Source of the DNA: Harenicola maris
GTDB lineage: Bacteria > Pseudomonadota > Alphaproteobacteria > Rhodobacterales > Rhodobacteraceae
NCBI GenBank assembly: GCA_018524345.1
Contig: JADQAZ010000001.1
Span: forward strand, 744,001 to 808,000
Reading direction: 5' to 3'
DNA length: 64,000 bases
Part shown: positions 43,378-52,192 of the stretch, piece by piece
Position numbering within the stretch: position 1 is the first letter of the stretch
How the letters are laid out: each line of letters starts with the position of its first letter
Made by a program: the position numbers and the translations under genes
Notes under the pieces: generated by a model
Databases searched by the model: none
Told to the model about the DNA's origin: nothing
What the model saw: only the letters and a program-made list of their open reading frames with translations

Positions 43378-43626
43378 ATGAAAACTCTTAGCCTCACACT
43401 CGCTGGCCTTACAGGAACTGCTGCTTTGGTTCTGGCCATGGGCGCCGCCAATGCGGCCACAGATGCAGACGGCGACGGTATGCTGACCTTTGCAGAGGTG
43501 TCCGCATCGCACCCAGAGATCACCGAGGAGACATTCACCGCCCTTGATACCAACACCGACGGGATGCTGGACGCCGATGAGGTTGCCGCCGCAACCGAAG
43601 CCGGTGTTCTGCCCGCAGAGGGCTAA
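43378..43626 (+). CDS. Small secreted EF-hand protein
   Basis: An 82-residue protein with a signal peptide (1-26, AANA). Two EF-hand loops follow: DADGDGMLTFAE (29-40) and DTNTDGMLDADE (57-68). Both carry the expected Asp/Glu ligands at positions 1, 3, 5 and 12, so it should bind two Ca2+ in the periplasm or outside. Its role is unknown. GGAACGACC lies upstream. A strong shared terminator follows. Confidence 0.85.
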   Translation: MKTLSLTLAGLTGTAALVLAMGAANAATDADGDGMLTFAEVSASHPEITEETFTALDTNTDGMLDADEVAAATEAGVLPAEG

Positions 43627-43654
43627 TCCACACCCTTGGGGAAGGGCATGAAAA

Positions 43655-43686
43655 AGCCCGGGGCAGTGCGCTGCCCCGGGCTCTTT
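43655..43686. terminator. Strong bidirectional terminator
   Basis: Perfect 12-bp arms AGCCCGGGGCAG/CTGCCCCGGGCT with loop TGCG. TTTT follows on the plus strand and a run of five Ts follows on the minus strand. It ends both the EF-hand gene and the convergent iron-binding protein gene. Confidence 0.85.
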
Positions 43687-43710
43687 TATTGGTGCGGAAT
43701 TTCGGGTGGC

Positions 43711-44718
43711 TTAGCCGTCGAAATCAACCTCTTCGATCATTTTCAGCGCAGCAGGGCGCAGTTTTGCGATATCTGTCAGGCTGACGGTGTCAGGGGTGAA
43801 TGTACCCCAGCTTTGCACCAGCTCGGAGGCCTCGGAGCCCGGTGCGACGGGGTATTCGTTGTTGATATCCGCATAGATTTCCTGCGCCTCGGGCGATGTC
43901 AGGAATTCCATGAATTGCAGGGCCTCGTCCGGGTTGGGGGAGGCTTTGGTCATGGCAACGCCGGAGATGTTGATATGCGTGCCGCCGTTTTCAAAGGTCG
44001 GGAACACGATGCGGACGCTTTCGGCCCACTGTTTTTGCTCCTCGTCCTTCAGCATCGCACCCATGTAGTAGGTGTTGCCAACGGAGATGTCGCATTCGCC
44101 GGCCCAGATCGCCTTGACCTGTGCGCGGTCGTTGCCTTGGGGTTTGCGGCCAAGGTTGGCTTTCAGACCTTCGAGCCATGTTTTGGCTTCGGCTTCGCCG
44201 AGGTTCTTGATCACGGCAGAGGTCAGCGCGACGTTATAGGCGTTGGTGCCGGAGCGGGTGCAGATGCGGCCCTTCCATTTCGGGTCTGCCAGATCCTCGT
44301 AGGTGGTGACTTCGCCGTCGGCCACGCGCTCTTTGGAGGCGTAGATGATCCGTGCGCGGGTTGTCAGGCCCCACCAGTGGTTGTCGGCGCCGCGGTAGGC
44401 TTCGGGCACTTGCTGTTCCAGCACTTCGGAGGAGACGGGCTGTGTCAGACCGGCGTTCACGACCTCGGCCAGACGGGAAATATCAACCGTCAGAACAACA
44501 TCGGCAGGGGAGCGGTCGCCCTCGGCTTCGAGGCGCTCAACCATGCCTGTGTTCAGGAAGGCGACGTTAACGTCGATGCCTGTTTTCTCGGTGAAGGCAT
44601 CGGTCAGCGGCGCGATCAGCTCTGGCTGGCGATAGGAATAAACATTGACCTCGGCGGCGGATACGGCCGTGGACCCAAGAAGAAGGGCAGTTACAAGGGA
44701 GGGACGAAACAGGTTCAT
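43711..44718 (-). CDS. Fe(3+) ABC transporter periplasmic binding protein (FbpA-like)
   Basis: A 335-residue periplasmic protein with a signal peptide (about 1-21, SAVSA). The fold is that of the FbpA/FutA class, with adjacent tyrosines in GNTYYMGAM (about 216-224) as ferric ligands and NVYSYRQPELI at the mature N-terminus. No permease or ATPase gene is adjacent, so it is an orphan or its partners are elsewhere. ATG 44718 has GGAGAG upstream. The minus-strand promoter at 44752-44780 fits. No clear iron-responsive operator was seen. Confidence 0.9.
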   Translation of the reverse strand: MNLFRPSLVTALLLGSTAVSAAEVNVYSYRQPELIAPLTDAFTEKTGIDVNVAFLNTGMVERLEAEGDRSPADVVLTVDISRLAEVVNAGLTQPVSSEVLEQQVPEAYRGADNHWWGLTTRARIIYASKERVADGEVTTYEDLADPKWKGRICTRSGTNAYNVALTSAVIKNLGEAEAKTWLEGLKANLGRKPQGNDRAQVKAIWAGECDISVGNTYYMGAMLKDEEQKQWAESVRIVFPTFENGGTHINISGVAMTKASPNPDEALQFMEFLTSPEAQEIYADINNEYPVAPGSEASELVQSWGTFTPDTVSLTDIAKLRPAALKMIEEVDFDG

Positions 44719-44751
44719 GGTGCTCTCCAGCAATTAAAAAAACTCGGGGCG

Positions 44752-44780
44752 TATAAACCCGACTCTAATGCTTGGGTCAA
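44752..44780 (-). promoter_or_regulatory. Promoter of the iron-binding protein gene
   Basis: On the minus strand: TTGACC (44775-44780), a 17-bp spacer, TTTATA (44752-44757). Confidence 0.55.
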
Positions 44781-44791
44781 TCCTGATTATT

Positions 44792-45622
44792 TTACTTATG
44801 TTTCTTTTCGCGGGCCTTTGCCGCATCCCAGAGCCTGTCCATTTCCGCGAGGCTGGCCTTGGCGGGGGTGCTGCCTTGGGCCTTAAGGTCGTCCTCTATG
44901 GAGTTGAAGCGGCGGATGAATTTCTCGTTCGTGCGGCGCAGGGCGGCCTCTGGGTCAACGCCCAGATGGCGGGCGAGATTGGCGGTGACAAAGAGCAGGT
45001 CTCCCATCTCGTCCTCTATTGCGTCGGGGTCGGCATTTTCTGCGGCCTCGGCCAGTTCTTGTGATTCCTCGACGATCTTGGCCAGAACGGCCTTGGGGTC
45101 GTTCCAGTCAAAGCCCACCCGCGCGGCGCGTTTTTGCAGCTTGAGCGCGCGGGTCAGGGCAGGCAGGCCGAGGGCCACGCCGTCTAGCACGCGGTCCTCG
45201 CCCTTGGCGTCGCGTTCGGCCTGTTTTTGCACCTCCCAGTCGATGGTTTGTTGATGGGCCGATTTATCGCGGCTTTCATCGCCAAAGACATGAGGGTGGC
45301 GGGCGACCATCTTGTCGGAAATGGCGCGGGCGATATCGGCAAAGTCGAAATGCCCGTCCTCCTGTGCCATCTGCGCGAAATAGACCACCTGCAACAGCAG
45401 ATCGCCAAGCTCTCCTTTCAGCTCCTCCCATGCGCCGCGGGTGACGGCATCGGCCACCTCATAGGCCTCCTCGATGGTGTAGGGGGCAATGGTCTCGTAG
45501 GTTTGCTCGATATCCCAAGGGCAGCCGCCCTTTGGGTCGCGCAGGCGGCGCATGATTTCCAGCAGGCGCGGCATGCCGCCCTGTGCATCAAATATCAGGG
45601 CGGTGTTTGCGTCTTCGGCCAT
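44792..45622 (-). CDS. mazG: Nucleoside triphosphate pyrophosphohydrolase MazG
   Basis: A 276-residue house-cleaning enzyme that hydrolyses NTPs and dNTPs. It has two MazG repeats. The first has CPWDIEQTYETIAPYTIEEA and GELGDLLLQVVYFAQ; the second has EESQELAEA and EDEMGDLLFVTANLAR. The paired ExxE and ExxD metal ligands are present. The frame is open far upstream, but ATG 45622 gives the canonical N-terminus; the extension would lie opposite two real genes. Confidence 0.95.
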   Translation of the reverse strand: MAEDANTALIFDAQGGMPRLLEIMRRLRDPKGGCPWDIEQTYETIAPYTIEEAYEVADAVTRGAWEELKGELGDLLLQVVYFAQMAQEDGHFDFADIARAISDKMVARHPHVFGDESRDKSAHQQTIDWEVQKQAERDAKGEDRVLDGVALGLPALTRALKLQKRAARVGFDWNDPKAVLAKIVEESQELAEAAENADPDAIEDEMGDLLFVTANLARHLGVDPEAALRRTNEKFIRRFNSIEDDLKAQGSTPAKASLAEMDRLWDAAKAREKKHK

Positions 45623-45679
45623 GGACAGTCTGTCCTCTTTCAGGTTGGATTGGCGGGTCATTAGAAAAGGCCATGCCCC

Positions 45680-46852
45680 ATGCCCATCGTCAACCGGATC
45701 GCCGCCTATGCCGAAGATATGACCGCCTGGCGGCGTCATTTGCACACCATCCCCGAAATCATGTTCGACTGTCATCAAACCGCCGGTTTCGTGGCCGAAA
45801 GGCTGCGCGAATTTGGCGTGGACGAGGTGCATGAGGGGATCGCCACCAGCGGTATCGTCGCCGTGATCAACGGCAAGGGGGAGAGCGACCGGACCCTTGG
45901 CCTTCGGGCCGATATGGACGCCCTGCCGATGGAGGAGATCACCGGCCTCGACTATGCCAGCAAGACCCCGGGTGCGATGCATGCCTGCGGCCATGACGGG
46001 CATACCACGATGCTTTTGGGTGCGGCGCGCTATCTGGCGGAGACCCGCAATTTTGCCGGGCGCGTTGCGCTTATCTTTCAACCGGCGGAGGAGAACGGCG
46101 GCGGCGGCGAGGTGATGGTGCAAGAGGGGATCATGGATCGTTTCGGCATCACCGAGGTTTACGGCATCCATTGCGCCCCCGGCCGGCCAGAGGGGCATTT
46201 CTTTACCACGCCCGGCCCGGTGATGGCGGCGGTGGATACCTTTGACATCAACATCACCGGCGTGGGCGGCCACGGCGCCATGCCCCATGAGACCCGCGAT
46301 CCGGTGATCGCGGCGGCCTCGATCACGCAGGCGCTGCAAAGCATCGTCAGCCGCAATCACTATGCTTTGGACGAGTTGGTGGTCTCGGTGACGCAGATCC
46401 ATACCGGCACGGCGGATAACATCATTCCCGACACGGCCTATGTTGGCGGCACGGTGCGCACCTTTGATCCCGCTGTGCAGGCCATGGTGCAGCGCCAGAT
46501 GGCGCAGATCGTGGCGGGGCAGGCGGCGAGTTTCGGGGTTGAGGCGGAACTGGACTATGTGACCGGCTATCCTGCGACGGTGAATGCGCCGGAGAACGCG
46601 GGCTTTGCCGCGCGCGTGGCCGCGGGCGTTGTGGGCGAGGGCGCGGTGCAGGGCGATATGACCCGCGAGATGGGGGCGGAGGATTTCTCCTATATGCTCG
46701 AGAAACGTCCCGGGGCCTATCTGTTCCTTGGACAGGGGGAGGGGCCGGGCCTGCATAACCCCAAGTTTGACTTCAACGATGCGGTTGCGCCGACGGGGGC
46801 CTCTTTCTTTGCCCGGATGGTGGAGACCGCCCAGCCCGTGAAAGGGGCGTAA
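45680..46852 (+). CDS. M20-family amidohydrolase (N-acyl amino acid / hippurate type)
   Basis: A 390-residue metallopeptidase-fold enzyme. Metal-binding blocks are HACGHDGHTTMLLG (about 101-114) and QPAEENGGGGEVM (about 134-146), with a His-containing GIHCAPGRPEG at about 160-170. The dimerisation lid domain is about 185-300. It removes acyl groups from N-acyl amino acids or similar amides. It lies 3 bp before the agmatinase gene and is clearly cotranscribed, which hints at a guanidino or acylated-amine substrate, but this is inference. Confidence 0.9.
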   Translation: MPIVNRIAAYAEDMTAWRRHLHTIPEIMFDCHQTAGFVAERLREFGVDEVHEGIATSGIVAVINGKGESDRTLGLRADMDALPMEEITGLDYASKTPGAMHACGHDGHTTMLLGAARYLAETRNFAGRVALIFQPAEENGGGGEVMVQEGIMDRFGITEVYGIHCAPGRPEGHFFTTPGPVMAAVDTFDINITGVGGHGAMPHETRDPVIAAASITQALQSIVSRNHYALDELVVSVTQIHTGTADNIIPDTAYVGGTVRTFDPAVQAMVQRQMAQIVAGQAASFGVEAELDYVTGYPATVNAPENAGFAARVAAGVVGEGAVQGDMTREMGAEDFSYMLEKRPGAYLFLGQGEGPGLHNPKFDFNDAVAPTGASFFARMVETAQPVKGA

Positions 46853-46855
46853 ATA

Positions 46856-47830
46856 ATGGCCCTTGAGGATGCTGCTGCCGAGATTGACAGGGCGCTGAGC
46901 CCGAAACCATACAAAGGTCACGCCATGGAAAATACATTCGCTGGTGTCACCAGCTTTCTGCGCCGTGCCTATACCAAGGACCTTGAGGGAGTCGAACTTG
47001 CCATCACGGGGGTGCCCTTTGATCAGGCGGTGACCAACCGCCCGGGCACGCGCTTTGGCCCCCGCGCCCTGCGCGAGGCTTCGGCTCTGATGACCTATGA
47101 TCCGCCCTATGGCTGGGACATTGATCCCTTGGCGGAGGTTGTTATGGCCGACTACGGCGATGTGGCCTTTGACTATGCCAAGCCCTCGGCCTTTCCTGTC
47201 ACGCTGGAACATCACATCGGGGATATCCTGCGCGCGGGGCCGGATGTGATCTCGCTTGGCGGGGATCATTCGATCAGCCTGCCGATCCTGCGGGCCCATG
47301 CGGCGGTGCACGGGCCGCTGGCCCTTGTGCAGTTCGACGCCCACACCGACACCTGGCCGGACAATGATTTTACCCGCATCGACCATGGCACCATGTTCCA
47401 CAAGGCGTTTCAGGAGGACCTGATCGACGCGGAAAAATCTGTGCAGATCGGCATTCGCACCACTTGCCCCGATACCCTTGGCATCACGGTGATCGACGCG
47501 CCAGAGGTCCATGGGGCCAGCCCGCAGGCCATTGCGGAGAAGGTGCGCGGCATCACCGGCGATCATCCGGCCTATGTGACCTTTGACATCGATTGCCTTG
47601 ATCCGGCCTTTGCGCCCGGCACGGGCACGCCGGTTTGGGGGGGCCTGTCCTCTGCTCAGGCGGCGGGGATTTTGCGCGGGTTGAAGGGGCTCAATATGGT
47701 GGGGGGCGATGTGGTTGAGGTCTCTCCGCCCTTTGACACCACGGGGGCGACGGCGATTGCGGGGGCCTCTGTCGCGCTGGAGCTGATTTGCCTTTGGGCC
47801 TCCGGCCGCCATCACCGGGCGTCTGTTTGA
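46856..47830 (+). CDS. speB: Agmatinase
   Basis: A 324-residue ureohydrolase converting agmatine to putrescine and urea. Manganese ligands are in GGDHS (about 135-139), DAHTD (about 161-165) and DIDCLDPAFAPGTGTP (about 243-258). The last, with its C-terminal GLS, suits agmatinase better than arginase. An internal ATG at 46925 is an alternative start. No arginine decarboxylase gene is in the window. It is coupled to the M20 gene before it and the DUF1499 gene after it. Confidence 0.92.
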   Translation: MALEDAAAEIDRALSPKPYKGHAMENTFAGVTSFLRRAYTKDLEGVELAITGVPFDQAVTNRPGTRFGPRALREASALMTYDPPYGWDIDPLAEVVMADYGDVAFDYAKPSAFPVTLEHHIGDILRAGPDVISLGGDHSISLPILRAHAAVHGPLALVQFDAHTDTWPDNDFTRIDHGTMFHKAFQEDLIDAEKSVQIGIRTTCPDTLGITVIDAPEVHGASPQAIAEKVRGITGDHPAYVTFDIDCLDPAFAPGTGTPVWGGLSSAQAAGILRGLKGLNMVGGDVVEVSPPFDTTGATAIAGASVALELICLWASGRHHRASV

Positions 47831-47833
47831 TCC

Positions 47834-48286
47834 ATGTTTAAAGGAAGGCTGAAGTCAAGCATGCTGTATGTTCTGAGCGTTTTACTGATCATGATCGTGG
47901 GGTTCATGGGCTACGTGCGGCTTGCGCCTTTGCCCGAGCTGCGGTTTGCCGAAATGCCGGGGCCTTTCGAGCCGGGCGTGCACCCTGTGCAGGGCGGGGT
48001 AAAACATGTGATCCCGCTTGAGGACCTGCCAGAGGGGGCGGCAGCGGCCCTGCGCGAGATCATATTGCAAACGCCCCGCACGGCGCAGGCCGGCCAAGCG
48101 GGGCAGGCCCCGATGGCCTTTGTCACCCGCTCTGCTCTGATGGGGTTTCCCGATATTGCCTTGGTCTGGGAGCAGGCAGGCGCGCTGCATATCCACAGCC
48201 ACCTTGTTTACGGACGCTCTGATATGGGGGTGAATTCAGCCCGCGTTGCCGCTTGGCTGGAGGCTTTGCGGCAGGGGGCGGATTGA
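47834..48286 (+). CDS. DUF1499 domain protein, membrane-anchored
   Basis: A 150-residue protein with one N-terminal membrane segment (about 10-28, LYVLSVLLIMIVGFMGYV). A DUF1499 domain follows (FVTRSALMGFPDIALV and SHLVYGRSDMGVNSARV). Function unknown. It begins 4 bp after speB. Its last 51 bp overlap a convergent small gene on the other strand. Confidence 0.85.
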   Translation: MFKGRLKSSMLYVLSVLLIMIVGFMGYVRLAPLPELRFAEMPGPFEPGVHPVQGGVKHVIPLEDLPEGAAAALREIILQTPRTAQAGQAGQAPMAFVTRSALMGFPDIALVWEQAGALHIHSHLVYGRSDMGVNSARVAAWLEALRQGAD

Positions 48287-48517
48287 GGAGGAGAGGCATC
48301 CGCCCTGAACCTCTCTCCACATCGGAACGTTAAGGGACATCTGGCATTGGGCGGTGAACATGCGCCCGTCGACCTGCAGGCAGATTTGCTCGCCAAGCTC
48401 GATCCGGCTGCCCGATTTATCCGTGCAATAGCAATCAATGACCTTGCCACCGGGGGTGGTCACATCGGCCAGCGTCGGGCTGGCACAGAGAAAAAAGGCC
48501 AAAGCGATGCGTTTCAT
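48236..48517 (-). CDS. Small secreted Cys-containing protein of unknown function
   Basis: A 93-residue protein with a signal peptide (about 1-17, MKRIALAFFLCASPTLA). Four to five cysteines follow in the mature part (DCYCTDKSG, EQICLQ, TAQCQM, GGCLSS), suggesting disulfides. The family is not recognised. ATG 48517 is chosen because it begins the signal peptide; six codons upstream is another possible start. Its 3' end overlaps the DUF1499 gene convergently by 51 bp, which is unusual in this compact but otherwise non-overlapping stretch. Confidence 0.65.
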   Translation of the reverse strand: MKRIALAFFLCASPTLADVTTPGGKVIDCYCTDKSGSRIELGEQICLQVDGRMFTAQCQMSLNVPMWREVQGGCLSSSIRPLPQSLQPSGNAG

Positions 48518-48579
48518 GGGGTTAAGGTAGCACAAAGCGGCCTCTTGACCAAGCCTCGCCTATGGGTAACACCCTGCCC

Positions 48580-49635
48580 ATGGTCCCTTCAGAACGCTTA
48601 TATGAAATCACAGCCCGCTTCGAGTTCCTCGAAGCCAAGATGGCTGGCGGGGCAGAGGCTGGCGAAATTGCCGCTCTGGCCAAGGAATATTCCGATCTCA
48701 AGCCGGTGGTCGAACAGATCGCCGCCTATCGCGCCTGCGCCGAGGGGATCGCCGAGGCGGAGGAGATGCTTTCCGATCCCGAAATGCGCGAATTGGCCGA
48801 GGCGGAGCTGCCCGAGCTGAAGGCGCAGCTTCCTGCGCTGGAGGAGGCTTTGCAGCTTGCGCTGATTCCGAAGGACGAGGCCGATGCCAAGCCCGCGATC
48901 ATGGAAATCCGGCCGGGCACGGGCGGGGATGAAGCGGGGCTCTTCGCGGCGGACCTTTTGAGCATGTATCAACGCTATGCCGAGGGGCAGGGGTGGAAGT
49001 TTAACATTCTGGAAGAATCGCGCACCGAGCTGGGCGGGATCAAGGAAGTGACCGCCAATATTCAGGGCGACAGCGTGTTTGCCCGGTTGAAATACGAAAG
49101 CGGCGTGCACCGTGTGCAGCGCGTGCCCGAAACCGAAAGCGGCGGGCGTATCCATACCTCTGCCGCCACGGTGGCCGTGCTGCCGGAGGCAGAGGATGTC
49201 GATATCGACATTCCCGCCACCGACATCCGCATCGACACCATGCGCGCCAGCGGGGCGGGGGGGCAGCACGTCAACACCACCGATTCCGCCGTGCGGATCA
49301 CCCATATTCCGACAGGGACGGTTGTGACCTCCTCCGAGAAGTCCCAGCATCAGAACCGCGCCATCGCCATGCAGGTGCTGCGCACGCGGCTTTATGATCT
49401 GGAACGCCAGAAGATCGACGAGGAGCGCGCCGCCGACCGCAAATCTCAGGTCGGCTCGGGCGATCGCTCTGAACGGATCCGCACCTATAACTTCCCGCAG
49501 GGGCGGATGACGGACCATCGCATCAACCTGACGCTCTATAAGCTCGACCAGATCATGCAGGGCGACCTGACAGAGATCATCGATGCCCTGACCGCCGACG
49601 ACAATGCCACCAAGCTGGCGGAGATGGGCTCCTGA
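48580..49635 (+). CDS. prfA: Peptide chain release factor 1
   Basis: A 351-residue RF1 that recognises UAA and UAG and triggers peptide release. The catalytic GGQ is at about 227-229 ([10 protein letters not shown]). The codon-recognition loop reads [19 protein letters not shown], the RF1 form. ATG 48580 starts VPSERLYEI like relatives; an ATG six codons upstream is possible. It overlaps prmC, its own methyltransferase, by 4 bp. Confidence 0.96.
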   Translation: MVPSERLYEITARFEFLEAKMAGGAEAGEIAALAKEYSDLKPVVEQIAAYRACAEGIAEAEEMLSDPEMRELAEAELPELKAQLPALEEALQLALIPKDEADAKPAIMEIRPGTGGDEAGLFAADLLSMYQRYAEGQGWKFNILEESRTELGGIKEVTANIQGDSVFARLKYESGVHRVQRVPETESGGRIHTSAATVAVLPEAEDVDIDIPATDIRIDTMRASGAGGQHVNTTDSAVRITHIPTGTVVTSSEKSQHQNRAIAMQVLRTRLYDLERQKIDEERAADRKSQVGSGDRSERIRTYNFPQGRMTDHRINLTLYKLDQIMQGDLTEIIDALTADDNATKLAEMGS

Positions 49636-50432
49636 CGCTGACGGCGGCGCAGCTGACCAGCCGCGAGGCGACGGGCATTGATGCCCGCGAGGCGGGGATG
49701 CTCTTGGCCCATGCGGCGGGCAAATCCCTGCACGCGATTGATCCCGTTGACCTGACGCCGCAGGTGTTGGAGCGATTCCGCGCCATGGTCGCGGAGCGCG
49801 CCGCGCATCGCCCCATTGCGCAGCTTTTGGGTCGGCGCGCCTTCTGGAAACACGACTTTGCCGTCACAGGCGACACGCTGGACCCGCGCCCCGATACCGA
49901 GACCTTGGTCGAGGCGGCGCTGGCGCGGCCCTTTTCCCGGTTGCTGGACCTTGGCACCGGCACCGGCTGTATCGCGATTTCCCTTTTGGCGGAGGCCCCG
50001 CAGGCCAGTGGCCTTGCGACGGATGTCTCCGCCGCGGCGCTGGCGGTGGCGGGGGCCAATGCCGATGCAATCGGCATTGGCCCCCGCCTGTCCTTCGCAC
50101 AGAGCGACTGGTGGGCGGGGGTGACGGGGCGCTTTGATCTGATCGTATCGAACCCACCCTATATCGCTGCCGATGAAATGGCGGGGCTGGCGCCCGATGT
50201 GCGCGACTGGGAGCCGCACCTCGCCCTGACCGACGGGGCCGATGGGCTGACGGCCTATCGCATCCTTGCCGCGGGCCTTGCCGATCACCTTGCCCCGGGC
50301 GGGCGGGCCCTGTTTGAAATCGGCCCCGCACAGGGCGCCGATGTCACCGAAATTCTGGCGCAGGCCGGATGGCCGGGGGCGCAGGTCCTACCAGATATAG
50401 ACGGCCGTCCGCGCGTCGTTTCGGTGGAATAG
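49632..50432 (+). CDS. prmC: Release factor glutamine methyltransferase PrmC
   Basis: An AdoMet methyltransferase that N5-methylates the Gln of the GGQ motif in RF1 and RF2. It shows [14 protein letters not shown] (motif I) and the substrate-binding SNPPYIA. The first ATG in frame is 49698, but conserved N-terminal residues ([15 protein letters not shown]) extend upstream to a CTG at 49632 that overlaps the prfA stop in CTGA and has GGAG upstream. I therefore propose CTG as the start (266 residues); ATG 49698 would give 244 residues and clip the first helix. Confidence 0.9.
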   Translation: MTLTAAQLTSREATGIDAREAGMLLAHAAGKSLHAIDPVDLTPQVLERFRAMVAERAAHRPIAQLLGRRAFWKHDFAVTGDTLDPRPDTETLVEAALARPFSRLLDLGTGTGCIAISLLAEAPQASGLATDVSAAALAVAGANADAIGIGPRLSFAQSDWWAGVTGRFDLIVSNPPYIAADEMAGLAPDVRDWEPHLALTDGADGLTAYRILAAGLADHLAPGGRALFEIGPAQGADVTEILAQAGWPGAQVLPDIDGRPRVVSVE

Positions 50433-50653
50433 CGCCCAAAAGCCGCATTTGGGTGCGATAAAATGCCATTCCAGCGTGATTTTTCACAAAAGCACTTGCC
50501 ACTACCACCCCCCCATGGTTACGAAAGGTATCCGGGACGTGGTGGGCAATCGCCCCCCTCCCTTAGCTGTCACAAACATCGTCAGACCCAGTTGGGCGCA
50601 GATTTTGCGCTTGTGGTCAGACAAACCGCAACGAGGCGGACCAAACCATCGCA

Positions 50654-51310
50654 ATGAGATCATCCAAGTCAAGATCGCGGAACAAGAACAACAATCGCTC
50701 ACGCTCTGTGGGCAATGTTGTGAACCGCGTATTCGATAGTTCCGGCCCAGAGGGCAAAGTGCGCGGCACGCCGCAGCAGATCATCGACAAATACGGCCAG
50801 TTGGCGCGTGATGCGCAGCTGTCCGGCGACCGCGTGGCGACTGAAAACTTTCAGCAACACGCAGAGCATTACCTGCGCCTTCTGAGTGAAGCACAGCGAG
50901 AGCAGGATGCACGCCGGGAGCAGCAAGAGGCCCAGCACCAGCAGAACCAGGGCAACCAGCAGGGTCGCCAGGGCGGCGGTGATGGTGGCCAGCAGGGTGG
51001 CCAAAATGGCGGCCAGAATGGCGGCAACAACGGTGGCAACAACGGCGGGCAGCAGCCTGCTCAGGACGCCCCGAAACCTGCGGAGAAAGCGGCGAGCCCC
51101 GTTGACCTGCAAGGCAGCCCGCAGCCGGATGTGGCCGATGTGATTGATGTCGCCGATGGGGGCAGTGAGGAAAGCGGTCTGGTGGAAACACCCGAAAGCA
51201 AGCCCGCGCCCAAGCGCCGTGCGCCGCGCAAGCCGCGCAAACCCAAGGCTGCCGCAGAGGGCACCTCAGATGACGGGCCAAAGGACGCAACAGACACAGC
51301 CGCCGAATAG
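50654..51310 (+). CDS. DUF4167 domain protein
   Basis: A 218-residue protein. The conserved N-terminal domain (about 1-85) contains VNRVFDSSGPEGKVRGTP and YGQLARDAQLSGDRV. A disordered region rich in Gln, Asn and Gly (about 90-135) follows, then a Lys/Arg/Pro-rich tail (KRRAPRKPRKPK). It is probably an RNA- or nucleoid-associated protein; function is unproven. It follows prmC after a 221-bp gap in which I see no gene. Confidence 0.88.
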   Translation: MRSSKSRSRNKNNNRSRSVGNVVNRVFDSSGPEGKVRGTPQQIIDKYGQLARDAQLSGDRVATENFQQHAEHYLRLLSEAQREQDARREQQEAQHQQNQGNQQGRQGGGDGGQQGGQNGGQNGGNNGGNNGGQQPAQDAPKPAEKAASPVDLQGSPQPDVADVIDVADGGSEESGLVETPESKPAPKRRAPRKPRKPKAAAEGTSDDGPKDATDTAAE

Positions 51311-51352
51311 GGCGGCTGCTTCGGCCCGCTGGGCCACTGCGCGTAAATGAGC

Positions 51353-52192
51353 TTAGAGGCCCCGGGCTGTCAGTGCCCGGGAGAGGGCGGCAAAGCCCTC
51401 GATCGGGACCTGCTCTGCGCGTTCGGTCGGTTTGATCCCGGCCTCAACCAAAACATCCTCAATCCCCGGCGTCATCGCCTTCATACTGGCCCGCAGCATT
51501 TTGCGGCGCTGGCCAAAGGCCATTGCGACAACGCGGTTCATCATCTTGGGATCGGCGGGGAACTGTGGCTCTGGCCGCGGGGTTAAATGCACCACGGCGG
51601 AATGGACCTTGGGCGGCGGGGTGAAGGCCTCTGGCGGCAGGGTCAGGGCGACGCGGGCCTCGGCCTTCCACTGGGCCAGCACGGCGAGGCGGCCATAGGC
51701 CTTGCCGCCGGGCTGGGCGGTGATGCGGTCGGCAACCTCGCGCTGGAACATCAGGGTCAGGCCGGACCAGAAGGGTGGCCAGACCTTGGGCGTCAGCCAA
51801 CGCACCAAAAGCTCCGTTCCCACGTTATAGGGCAGGTTCGCCACGATATGCACCGGCCCGTTCAGCAGGCGGGGATCAAATTCGAGGGCGTCGCCCTCGT
51901 GGACCTCAAGCCGTCCGGGGTAATGGGCAGCGATCTCGGCCAGAGCGGGCAGGCAGCGGGGGTCTTTTTCAATCGCAACGACGCGGCGTGCGCCCTCGGC
52001 CAGCAAGCCGCGCGTCAGCCCGCCGGGGCCGGGGCCGACCTCGAGCACATCGGCGCCGGACAGATCGCCGGGGATGCGGGCGATGCGGCTGGTCAGGTTG
52101 AGGTCGAGAATAAAGTTCTGCCCGAGGGATTTCTTGGCGCTGAGCCCGTGGGTCTCGATCACCTCGCGCAGGGGGGGCAGGGCGTCGATCAT
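51353..52192 (-). CDS. rsmA: 16S rRNA dimethyladenosine transferase (KsgA)
   Basis: A 279-residue enzyme dimethylating two adjacent adenosines in helix 45 of 16S rRNA. It has [13 protein letters not shown] (AdoMet site, about 48-60) and [11 protein letters not shown] (about 117-127), plus the QREVADRI segment. It overlaps the pdxA stop by 4 bp and is the last gene of the lptF-to-rsmA run. Confidence 0.96.
   Translation of the reverse strand: MIDALPPLREVIETHGLSAKKSLGQNFILDLNLTSRIARIPGDLSGADVLEVGPGPGGLTRGLLAEGARRVVAIEKDPRCLPALAEIAAHYPGRLEVHEGDALEFDPRLLNGPVHIVANLPYNVGTELLVRWLTPKVWPPFWSGLTLMFQREVADRITAQPGGKAYGRLAVLAQWKAEARVALTLPPEAFTPPPKVHSAVVHLTPRPEPQFPADPKMMNRVVAMAFGQRRKMLRASMKAMTPGIEDVLVEAGIKPTERAEQVPIEGFAALSRALTARGL

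Noticed and set aside
45623-47815. Upstream extension of the mazG frame to about 1000 residues
   Set aside because: The extension lies opposite the M20 and speB genes and has shadow-type composition; ATG 45622 gives the canonical MazG start.
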